A stretch of DNA of 8,786 nucleotides from Zoogloeaceae bacterium. Its GTDB lineage: Bacteria > Pseudomonadota > Gammaproteobacteria > Burkholderiales > Rhodocyclaceae. Positions 1 through 5,891 of the stretch are shown piece after piece (positions within the stretch are counted from its first letter, which is position 1; each line of letters starts with the position of its first letter). The position numbers and the translations under genes are program-made. The DNA lies in contig SSSX01000531.1 in NCBI GenBank assembly GCA_015657735.1, positions 1 to 8,786 on the forward strand. Reading direction: 5' to 3'. A model generated the notes under the pieces. That model made no database searches and was not told the DNA's origin. It saw only the letters and a list, made by a program, of their open reading frames with translations.

Positions 1-79
1 GCCACGGCCGCGCGCCGTCCGCCGGCGCTTCCGGCAGCAGGGGCTTTCCGACGCGCGCGGCGCTCGACTTCACGCTCAT
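1..79 (-). CDS. 5' end of an unidentified divergent gene (partial)
   Basis: On the minus strand an open frame begins with ATG at 79-77 and reads off the left edge, giving about 26 residues that start MSVKSSAARVGKPLLPEAP. A perfect GGAGG (complement of 81-85) lies just upstream. It is only 1 nt from that ATG but 7 nt from an in-frame GTG at 73-71, so the GTG may be the true start. The fragment has no recognisable domain and I do not assign a function. It is divergent from iorAB and shares the 80-279 intergenic region with it, so the two could be co-regulated. Genes beside ior loci are sometimes aryl-CoA ligases or regulators, but nothing in these few residues supports either. That a real gene starts here rests on the ribosome binding site and the open frame only. 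Confidence 0.5.
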   Translation of the reverse strand, partial: MSVKSSAARVGKPLLPEAPADGARPW

Positions 80-142
80 CCCTCCAGGCAAGTTCCGCAT
101 CTTACCGCCCGCCGGCTTCTTCCCCGCCGCGCACGCGACAAC

Positions 143-171
143 TTGCAACCTCTGGCCGGGTCGGCTATCCA
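143..171 (+). promoter_or_regulatory. Weak candidate sigma-70 promoter for iorAB
   Basis: TTGCAA at 143-148 and TATCCA at 166-171 are separated by 17 bp. The -35 box is fair; the -10 box matches only its first three bases. It would give a leader of roughly 100 nt before the ATG at 280. This is the least GC-rich part of the divergent intergenic region. It is a guess from pattern only, and no FNR-like or other known operator was recognised nearby. Confidence 0.25.
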
Positions 172-199
172 AAGAATGAACTGCCCACCCACGGCAGAC

Positions 200-216
200 G
201 GCTGCCTCCGGCAGCC
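200..216. repeat. 7-bp inverted repeat in the iorAB leader region
   Basis: GGCTGCC (200-206) and GGCAGCC (210-216) form a perfect 7-bp stem with a TCC loop, between the candidate promoter and the iorAB start. No T-tract follows, so it is not a standard intrinsic terminator. It could be a leader hairpin or simply a chance palindrome in GC-rich DNA. Confidence 0.35.
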
Positions 217-279
217 CCGGCGGCACCGCCCACCAAGCCCGGTCCGCAGGTCGAACCCCGGTTTTGCGAGGAACCCATC

Positions 280-3200
280 ATGGCCGAGCAGGATCCCCTC
301 CACGCGCCGAGCAGCGCAGCCAGCCTCGACGACAAGTACACCACCCCTACCGGACGCGTCTACCTGACCGGCTACCAGGCCCTCGTGCGGCTGCTGATGA
401 TCCAGCGCGAGCGCGACCGGGCCGCCGGACTCAACACCGCCGGCTTCGTGTCCGGCTACCGCGGCTCGCCGCTGGGCGGGCTCGACCTGAGCCTGTGGAA
501 GGCGCGCAGCCATCTCGAGAGCCACGACATCGTCTTCCAGCCGGGCATCAACGAGGATCTGGCGGCCACCGCGGTGTGGGGCAGCCAGCAGGTTTCGCTG
601 TCGCCGCGGGCGCGGGTGCAGGGCGTGTTCGCGATGTGGTACGGCAAGGGGCCGGGGGTCGACCGCTGCGGCGACGTCTTCCGCCACGCCAACGCCGCCG
701 GCAGCGCCCGGTTCGGCGGCGTGCTGGCCATCGCCGGCGACGACCACGCCGCCAAGTCGTCGAGCCTCCCGCACCAGACCGACCACTATTTCAAGTCGAT
801 GATGATGCCGGTGCTGGCCCCGGCCGGCGTCCAGGACTACCTCGATTTCGGCGTGCACGGCTGGGCGCTGTCGCGCTGGTCGGGCTGCTGGGTGGCCTTC
901 AAGGCGCTGGCCGACACCGTCGAGACGTCGGCCTCGGTGGACGTCGACCCGCTGCGCGTCAGCACCGTCCTGCCGACCGACTTTGCGCTCCCCGAAGGCG
1001 GCCTCAACCTGCGCTGGCCCGATCCGCCGCTGGTGCAGGAAAAACGCCTGCTCCACTTCAAGCTGTATGCCGCGCTGGCCTACTGCCGGGCCAACGGCCT
1101 GAACCGCATCGTCATCGACTCGCCGGCGCCGCGGCTCGGCATCATCACTTCCGGCAAGAGCTATCTCGACGTACGCCAGGCCTTCGACGACCTCGGCATC
1201 GACGACGCGCTGGCCGCCGAGATCGGCATCCGGCTGTACAAAGTCGGCATGGTGTGGCCGCTCGAGGCCGAAGGCGTGCGCCGCTTCGCCGACGGGCTGG
1301 ACGAGATCCTGGTGGTCGAGGAGAAGCGCCAGCTGATCGAATACCAGCTCAAGGAGGAGCTCTACAACTGGCGCGAGGACGTGCGCCCGCGGGTCATCGG
1401 CAAGTTCGACGAAAAAGGCGAATGGGCGCTGCTGTCGAGCATCGGGCCGGACGGCAAGCCGACCGTCGACCACGGCGACTGGCTGCTGCCGGCCGCCGGC
1501 GAGCTGAACCCGGCGCTCATCGCGCAGGTCATCGCCGGGCGCATCGGGCGCTTCTTCACCTCCGAACACATCGAAACCCGCCTGGCCTTCCTCAAGGCCA
1601 AGGAGCAGACCCTCGCCCACCGGGTGTTCGCCATCGACCGGGTGCCGACTTTCTGCCCCGGCTGCCCGCACAATCTGTCGACCCACGTGCCCGAGGGCAG
1701 CCGCGCCACCGCCGGCATCGGCTGCCACTACATGGTCACGCTGATGCCCGACCGGCGCTCCGGGGCCGTCACCCACATGGGCGGCGAGGGCGTGCCGTGG
1801 GTCGGCCAGGCCCCGTTCACCGACGAGCCGCACATCTTCGCCAACCTCGGCGACGGCACCTATTTCCACTCCGGCGTGCTGGCGATCCGCCAGTCGGTGG
1901 CGGCCTTCAACCGCCCGACCCACCACCGCCAGCCGACCAGCGGCATCACCTACAAGATTCTCTTCAACGACGCGGTGGCGATGACCGGCGGCCAGCCGGT
2001 CGATGGCGAACTCACCGTGCCGCGCCTGCTCGCCCAGCTGCAGGCCGAAGGAGTCGGCATGATCGTGCTCGTCACCGACGGCACCGCGCGCCCGTGGCAC
2101 GTCGCCGACATTCCGCACGGCGTGGACATCCGCCACCGCGACGAGCTCGACGCCATCCAGCGCGAACTGCGCACCCTGCCCGGCGTGTCGGTGCTGGTCT
2201 TCGACCAGACCTGCGCCGCCGAGAAGCGCCGCCGCAGGAAGCGCGGCCGCTACCCCGACCCGGCGACCCGCGTGTTCATCAACGAGGCCGTCTGCGAGGG
2301 CTGTGGCGACTGCGGCCGCGAATCCAACTGCATGGCGATCCTGCCGGTCGAAACCGAATTCGGGCGCAAGCGCCAGATCGACCAGTCGGCCTGCAACAAG
2401 GACTACTCGTGCATGAACGGCTTCTGCCCGAGCTTCGTCACCGTCGAAGGCGGCCGCGTGCGGAAAGGCCGCGCGCTGGCCGGCACCGCCCACGACGAGC
2501 GCTTCGGCGCGCTGCCCGAGCCGACGCTGCCGTCCACCGCGCAGCCGTGGGGCATCCTCGTCACCGGCGTCGGCGGCACCGGGGTGGTCACCATCGGCGC
2601 GCTGATCGGCATGGCCGCCCACCTCGACGGCAAGGGCGTCACCGTGCTCGACATGACCGGCCTGGCCCAGAAAGGCGGTTCGGTGTTCAGCCACGTGCGC
2701 ATCGCCGACCGCCCCGACGACCTGCACGCGGTGCGCATCGCCGTCGGCGAAGCCCACACCGTGATCGGCGGCGACCTGATCGTCACCGCCAGCACCGACG
2801 CGCTGTCGCGCATGTCGGCCAGCGCCACCCGCGGCGTCGTCGATTGCAGCGAGACGCCGACCTCCGAATTCACCCGCAACCCCGACTGGCAGTTCCCGCT
2901 CGACAAGATGCAGGCCGCCATCGCCGAAGCCGTCGGCCGCGAGCGCTGCCACTTCCTCGACGCCCGCCGCCTCGCCACCGCGCTGCTGGGCGACGCCATC
3001 GCCACCAACCTGTTCCTGCTCGGCTACGCCTGGCAGCAGGGCTGGGTGCCGGTCAGCGCGGCCAGCCTCGACAAGGCCATCGTCCTCAACGGCGCCGCCG
3101 TCGAGATGAACCGTCAGGCCGTGCTGTGGGGCCGCCGCGCCGCCGTCGACCTCGCCGCCGTCGAAAAAGCCGCCTTCCCGGCGCCGGTGATCCCGCTCAA

Positions 3201-3873
3201 GCCCGAAACCCTCGACGAACGCATCGCCCACCGCGCGGCGATCCTCACCGACTACCAGGACGCCGCCTACGCCCGGCGCTACCTCGACCTGATGGCCCGC
3301 GTGCGCGCCGCCGAAGCCCCGCTGGCCAGCCAGCGCCTCGCCACCGCGGTCGCCGACAACTACTTCAAGCTGCTCGCCTACAAGGACGAATACGAAGTCG
3401 CCCGGCTGTTCTCCGAGCCGGCCTTCCGCGCCCGCATCGACGACGGCTTCGAAGGCGACTACCACCTGCGCTTCCACCTCGCGCCGACCTTCCTGGCCCA
3501 CCCCGACCCGGCCACCGGACGCATCCGCAAGATCGCCTTCGGCCCGTGGATGGAAACCGCCTTCCGCTGGCTGGCGCGCCTGCGGCGCCTGCGCGGCACC
3601 CCCTTCGACCCGTTCGGCTACCACCCCGAACGCAAGGCCGAACGGGCCCTGATCGCCCAGTACGAAGCCGACATCGCGCTCGTCCTCGACACCCTCGACA
3701 GCACCCGCCTGCCGCTCGCCACCGAGCTCGCGCGCCTCCCCGACGACATCCGCGGCTTCGGCCACATCAAGACCTGGTCGATCAAAAAAGCCGCCGAAAA
3801 ACGCGAAGCCCTGCTCGCCCGATGGCACGACGCCAGCCGTCCGGAGGGCACGGGAGCGCATCGGGTGGCCTGA
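280..3873 (+). CDS. iorAB: Fused indolepyruvate:ferredoxin oxidoreductase (IorA-IorB), 1197 aa
   Basis: Cytoplasmic thiamine-diphosphate, iron-sulfur 2-oxoacid oxidoreductase. The family converts aryl-pyruvates (indole-, phenyl- or hydroxyphenylpyruvate) plus CoA and oxidised ferredoxin into aryl-acetyl-CoA, CO2 and reduced ferredoxin. Domains in order, approximately: pyrimidine-binding domain (20-230, with GINED and Glu92); a transketolase-C-like region (250-420); TPP-binding domain (440-640, with CPGCPH at 459-464 and GDGTYFHSG from 524); a basic linker (KRRRRKRG); a cysteine-rich iron-sulfur segment (C672, C675, C678, C684, C705, C711, C716); the gamma/IorB domain (GVGGTGVVTIG from 763); and a C-terminal extension (about 960-1190) typical of the long fused bacterial form. 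Archaeal enzymes split these parts into two genes; the length here fits the fused family. The start is set by GAGGA at 268-272, 7 nt before the ATG. The exact aryl-pyruvate preference cannot be read from sequence. No operon partner lies downstream. Confidence 0.95.
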   Translation: MAEQDPLHAPSSAASLDDKYTTPTGRVYLTGYQALVRLLMIQRERDRAAGLNTAGFVSGYRGSPLGGLDLSLWKARSHLESHDIVFQPGINEDLAATAVWGSQQVSLSPRARVQGVFAMWYGKGPGVDRCGDVFRHANAAGSARFGGVLAIAGDDHAAKSSSLPHQTDHYFKSMMMPVLAPAGVQDYLDFGVHGWALSRWSGCWVAFKALADTVETSASVDVDPLRVSTVLPTDFALPEGGLNLRWPDPPLVQEKRLLHFKLYAALAYCRANGLNRIVIDSPAPRLGIITSGKSYLDVRQAFDDLGIDDALAAEIGIRLYKVGMVWPLEAEGVRRFADGLDEILVVEEKRQLIEYQLKEELYNWREDVRPRVIGKFDEKGEWALLSSIGPDGKPTVDHGDWLLPAAGELNPALIAQVIAGRIGRFFTSEHIETRLAFLKAKEQTLAHRVFAIDRVPTFCPGCPHNLSTHVPEGSRATAGIGCHYMVTLMPDRRSGAVTHMGGEGVPWVGQAPFTDEPHIFANLGDGTYFHSGVLAIRQSVAAFNRPTHHRQPTSGITYKILFNDAVAMTGGQPVDGELTVPRLLAQLQAEGVGMIVLVTDGTARPWHVADIPHGVDIRHRDELDAIQRELRTLPGVSVLVFDQTCAAEKRRRRKRGRYPDPATRVFINEAVCEGCGDCGRESNCMAILPVETEFGRKRQIDQSACNKDYSCMNGFCPSFVTVEGGRVRKGRALAGTAHDERFGALPEPTLPSTAQPWGILVTGVGGTGVVTIGALIGMAAHLDGKGVTVLDMTGLAQKGGSVFSHVRIADRPDDLHAVRIAVGEAHTVIGGDLIVTASTDALSRMSASATRGVVDCSETPTSEFTRNPDWQFPLDKMQAAIAEAVGRERCHFLDARRLATALLGDAIATNLFLLGYAWQQGWVPVSAASLDKAIVLNGAAVEMNRQAVLWGRRAAVDLAAVEKAAFPAPVIPLKPETLDERIAHRAAILTDYQDAAYARRYLDLMARVRAAEAPLASQRLATAVADNYFKLLAYKDEYEVARLFSEPAFRARIDDGFEGDYHLRFHLAPTFLAHPDPATGRIRKIAFGPWMETAFRWLARLRRLRGTPFDPFGYHPERKAERALIAQYEADIALVLDTLDSTRLPLATELARLPDDIRGFGHIKTWSIKKAAEKREALLARWHDASRPEGTGAHRVA

Positions 3874-3890
3874 GGAGACGGCACGGCGCC

Positions 3891-3984
3891 CGCCGTAGGT
3901 GCGACTTCAGTCGCACACCCCCCGGCAAATGCGGGGCAGCCCCCCATCCGGCCGCCGCGTGCGAATGAATTCGCACCCACGGCG
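3891..3984. repeat. Composite palindromic repeat (REP/MITE-like), 94 bp
   Basis: The outer arms CGCCGTAGGTGCGA (3891-3904) and TCGCACCCACGGCG (3971-3984) are inverted copies matching at 13 of 14 positions. Each overlaps a hairpin: GTGCGAC-TTCA-GTCGCAC (3899-3916) and GTGCGAAT-GA-ATTCGCAC (3959-3976). A third, bulged hairpin sits between them (CCCC-G-GC, loop AAAT, GC-GGGG, 3920-3936). The architecture is that of a REP/BIME-like or other non-autonomous palindromic element. From memory, closely similar GTGCGA-type palindromes are scattered through Pseudomonas and Rhodocyclales genomes; this was not searched. It lies 17 bp after the iorAB stop and could stabilise or end that transcript, although no T-tract is present. 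No second copy is visible in the window. Confidence 0.75.
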
Positions 3985-4015
3985 CGGCGCGCCTCACCGC
4001 AAGCCGTGCACGCGT

Positions 4016-4034
4016 CCCGGTAAGCCAGACCGGG
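4016..4034. repeat. 6-bp hairpin in the iorAB-methyltransferase gap
   Basis: CCCGGT (4016-4021) pairs with ACCGGG (4029-4034) around a 7-nt loop. No run of T follows, so it is not a convincing intrinsic terminator. It might contribute to factor-dependent ending of the iorAB transcript. Confidence 0.3.
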
Positions 4035-4076
4035 CTGGCCGCCGGCCCCGACGCGCTACGCCCGGCCCCGAGCGGC

Positions 4077-4082
4077 TAGAAT
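4077..4082 (+). promoter_or_regulatory. -10-like element before the methyltransferase gene
   Basis: TAGAAT matches the -10 consensus at five of six positions and lies 32 nt before the ATG at 4115. No good -35 hexamer is found at 16-18 bp spacing. A 10-bp direct repeat, CCGGCCCCGA (4042-4051 and 4062-4071), lies directly upstream with a 20-bp period. Similar AAT-plus-CGCC patterns sit at comparable distances before the ATPase gene and ccmA, which supports this as a start site of transcription. Confidence 0.4.
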
Positions 4083-4114
4083 TCCGCCACCCCCGACGCC
4101 ACCGGACGCCACCC

Positions 4115-4903
4115 ATGCCCCCCGCCCTGCAAGCCCTCCTCGCCCAGCTCGCCGGCTGGGGCCTGGCCTTCGCGCTGGGCCAGGGCGGGCTGCTGCCGGC
4201 CGGCGTGGGGGCGCTGGTGGCGGTCCAGGCGCTGGCCGCCACCGGCAGCGCGGTGCTGCTCGGCAGCGCCCGCTGGTGGCGCTGGATTCATCTGGGCTTC
4301 ACGCCGCTACTGGCCGGCATGCTGCTGCTGCGCATCGCGCCGGGCTGGTATCTGGCCGCCTTCGTCGTGCTGGCGCTGGTTTACTGGAGCAGCTTCCGCA
4401 CCCAGGTACCGCTGTTCCTGTCCAACCCGCGCACCGCCGCCCGCGTCGCCGCCCTGCTGCCGCGCGATCGGGCGCCGCGCCTGCTCGATCTCGGCAGCGG
4501 CACCGGATCTCTGCTGCGCCCGCTCGCCGGGCTGCGCCCCGACTGCCGCTGCGAAGGCATCGAGGCCGCGCCGCTGCCCTACCTGCTGTCACGCCTGCTG
4601 GCCCGCCGGCAAGCCAACGTCAGCGTGGCGCGGGGGGATTTCTGGAAGATTCCGTGGTCCGGCTACGATCTGGTCTACGCCTTCCTGTCACCGGTGCCGA
4701 TGAGCGCGGTGTGGGACAAGGCCCGCGCCGAGATGCGGCCGGGCGCGCTGCTGGTCAGCAACAGCTTCCCGGTCGACGGCGTTGCGCCCGATGCGGTGCT
4801 CGACGTGGACGACCGGCGCCGCACGCGCCTCTACTGCTATCTGCCCGGCGGTCCGGCGCCGGCGCCCAAACCCTTGGCAAAAAACGGAATTGCCGGGCGA
4901 TAG
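4115..4903 (+). CDS. Membrane-anchored class I SAM-dependent methyltransferase, FAM173-like, 262 aa
   Basis: The N-terminal ~92 residues are hydrophobic, with three or four predicted membrane segments (about 5-22, 27-50, 58-74 and 77-92). A cytoplasmic class I methyltransferase domain follows. Motif I is LLDLGSGTG (123-131), with an acidic residue at Glu150 after the second strand, then GDFWKIPWSGYDLVYAF (174-190) and a RPGALLVSNSFPV strand (208-220). The order of motif I, an IE/P-x-LLSR segment, a D-x-W-K segment and a late S-x-FP strand resembles FAM173-type protein-lysine methyltransferases, which in mitochondria modify the ATP synthase c-subunit and the ADP/ATP carrier; this is an inference from memory. 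The bacterial substrate is unknown. The frame is open back to 3899, but that start falls inside the palindromic repeat and gives an Arg/Pro-rich leader, so the ATG at 4115 is chosen. No clear ribosome binding site is seen. It appears to be a single-gene unit. Confidence 0.85.
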   Translation: MPPALQALLAQLAGWGLAFALGQGGLLPAGVGALVAVQALAATGSAVLLGSARWWRWIHLGFTPLLAGMLLLRIAPGWYLAAFVVLALVYWSSFRTQVPLFLSNPRTAARVAALLPRDRAPRLLDLGSGTGSLLRPLAGLRPDCRCEGIEAAPLPYLLSRLLARRQANVSVARGDFWKIPWSGYDLVYAFLSPVPMSAVWDKARAEMRPGALLVSNSFPVDGVAPDAVLDVDDRRRTRLYCYLPGGPAPAPKPLAKNGIAGR

Positions 4904-4941
4904 ACCCTCAATTCCACGCCTCCCGCTGCCGTTAAAGCGCC

Positions 4942-4947
4942 AATAAT
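4942..4947 (+). promoter_or_regulatory. -10-like element before the ParA-like gene
   Basis: AATAAT matches the -10 consensus at five of six positions, 37 nt before the ATG at 4985. It overlaps a perfect 10-bp palindrome ATGGCGCCAT (4946-4955), a possible operator. No good -35 box is seen at normal spacing. If this is the promoter, the upstream in-frame ATG at 4946 would not be transcribed. Confidence 0.4.
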
Positions 4948-4984
4948 GGCGCCATCGCGCCCGGCATCCAGCGAGGTTCCCAAC

Positions 4985-5698
4985 ATGTCCCGGATCATCT
5001 GCATCATCGGCAACAAGGGCGGCACCGGCAAGACGACCCTGTCGCACATGCTGTGCCAGGGCCTCGGCCTGCTCGGCCAGCGCTCCGCCTGCGTGCTCAC
5101 CGACACCTCGCGCGAGCCGCTGTCGCCCGACGGCCGCCGCTACGTCACCGCTGACGGCCGCACCCACGACGCGCTGCACAAGATCGTCGGCAAGCTGCGC
5201 ACGATGGAAGGCTGGATCGGCGTCATCGACGGCGGCGGCAACCGCGCCGAGGTGGACCGCGTGCTCGACGGCCTGTGCGACATCGTCGTGCTGCCGTTCC
5301 GCGACTCCCACGAAGACCTGCGCACCGTCCAGCACGACCTCGAAATCTTCCCCCACGCCTACGCGCTGCCGTCGCAGTGGCCGACCAACGCCTGGCAGCG
5401 CGACGCCGCCGACCGCAACGTCGCGCAGCTGCTCGGCGACTACCGCGAGCGGCTGCTCCACCCGGTCGCCAGCCTGTCCGCCTCCAAGCTGCTGCTGCAG
5501 ACGCACATCCCCGACAGCCTGCCGTCGACCCTCGGCAACGCCTGCCGCGCGCTGGCGCGTCAGGTGATGGACGTGCTCGAAATCGGCGAAGCCGAAGCCG
5601 ACGCCGCCAACGGCGGAGCATCCCGCCCCGGCCGCCCGCCGCTGGCGCAGTCCCCCGCCGGCCAGGCCGACCACTACGCCGGCAACACCACGCACTGA
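4985..5698 (+). CDS. Orphan ParA/MinD-family P-loop ATPase, 237 aa
   Basis: The N-terminus has the deviant Walker A motif of the ParA/MinD superfamily, KGGTGKTT (11-18), with the signature Lys11 and the P-loop Lys16. A switch I-like aspartate follows in VLTD (Asp40), but the usual DxD-P pattern is replaced by DTSREP. The Walker B strand is WIGVID (Asp82), followed by GGGN in place of the usual T-x-P-G. The family dimerises on ATP and positions DNA, protein complexes or other cargo; the cargo here is unknown. The last ~35 residues (after about 203) are Ala/Gly/Pro-rich and probably disordered. The start at 4985 is preferred over 4946 because GAGG at 4973-4976 is 8 nt upstream and the core strand begins at once. 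No parB, parS-like repeat or replication gene is adjacent, and a strong terminator follows, so it is a single-gene unit. A chromosome-partition role is unlikely. Confidence 0.85.
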   Translation: MSRIICIIGNKGGTGKTTLSHMLCQGLGLLGQRSACVLTDTSREPLSPDGRRYVTADGRTHDALHKIVGKLRTMEGWIGVIDGGGNRAEVDRVLDGLCDIVVLPFRDSHEDLRTVQHDLEIFPHAYALPSQWPTNAWQRDAADRNVAQLLGDYRERLLHPVASLSASKLLLQTHIPDSLPSTLGNACRALARQVMDVLEIGEAEADAANGGASRPGRPPLAQSPAGQADHYAGNTTH

Positions 5699-5721
5699 AC
5701 GGCCGTCCCGCCGCCACGCAG

Positions 5722-5754
5722 GCCTGGACACCCGACGGGTTCCAGGCTTTTTTT
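5722..5754 (+). terminator. Strong intrinsic terminator after the ParA-like gene
   Basis: GCCTGGA (5722-5728) pairs with TCCAGGC (5741-5747). After one bulged C the stem extends by ACCC/GGGT with a GAC loop. Seven T residues follow directly (5748-5754). It starts 24 nt after the stop codon and separates this gene from the next. Confidence 0.9.
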
Positions 5755-5835
5755 CGCCCCCCGCAGCGCCGCCAAGCATGGCATCGCGCACGCCGCGCGC
5801 CGACACCGCGCTGTGCAAATCGACTGGAATTGAGC

Positions 5836-5841
5836 GATAGT
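5836..5841 (+). promoter_or_regulatory. Candidate -10 element for the secreted-protein gene
   Basis: GATAGT matches the -10 consensus at four of six positions, in a locally less GC-rich stretch after the preceding terminator. The sequence 17-18 bp upstream (TGTGCA around 5812) is a poor -35. The gene must have its own promoter because a strong terminator lies upstream. A perfect palindrome GACGATCGTC (5855-5864) sits in the expected leader. Confidence 0.3.
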
Positions 5842-5891
5842 CCCCGCGTGCCCGGACGATCGTCACGTCCTTCCCCTGCCAAGGAGTCCCC

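Noticed and set aside
76..3861. A 1261-codon open frame on the minus strand opposite iorAB
   Set aside because: It is a mirror of the GC-rich codon use of iorAB, with low-complexity Gly/Ala/Val/Arg/Asp composition and no domain. The plus-strand gene has unmistakable catalytic motifs.
264..3968. A 1234-codon plus-strand open frame overlapping iorAB in another frame
   Set aside because: The product is Arg/Pro-rich with no motifs; it is a frame shadow in very GC-rich DNA.
4016..4034. Hairpin considered as an intrinsic terminator for iorAB
   Set aside because: No T-tract follows the stem, so it is listed only as a hairpin.
3899..4114. N-terminal extension of the methyltransferase from an ATG at 3899
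   Set aside because: It begins within the palindromic repeat, encodes an Arg/Pro-rich leader before the membrane segments, and lies upstream of the TAGAAT element.
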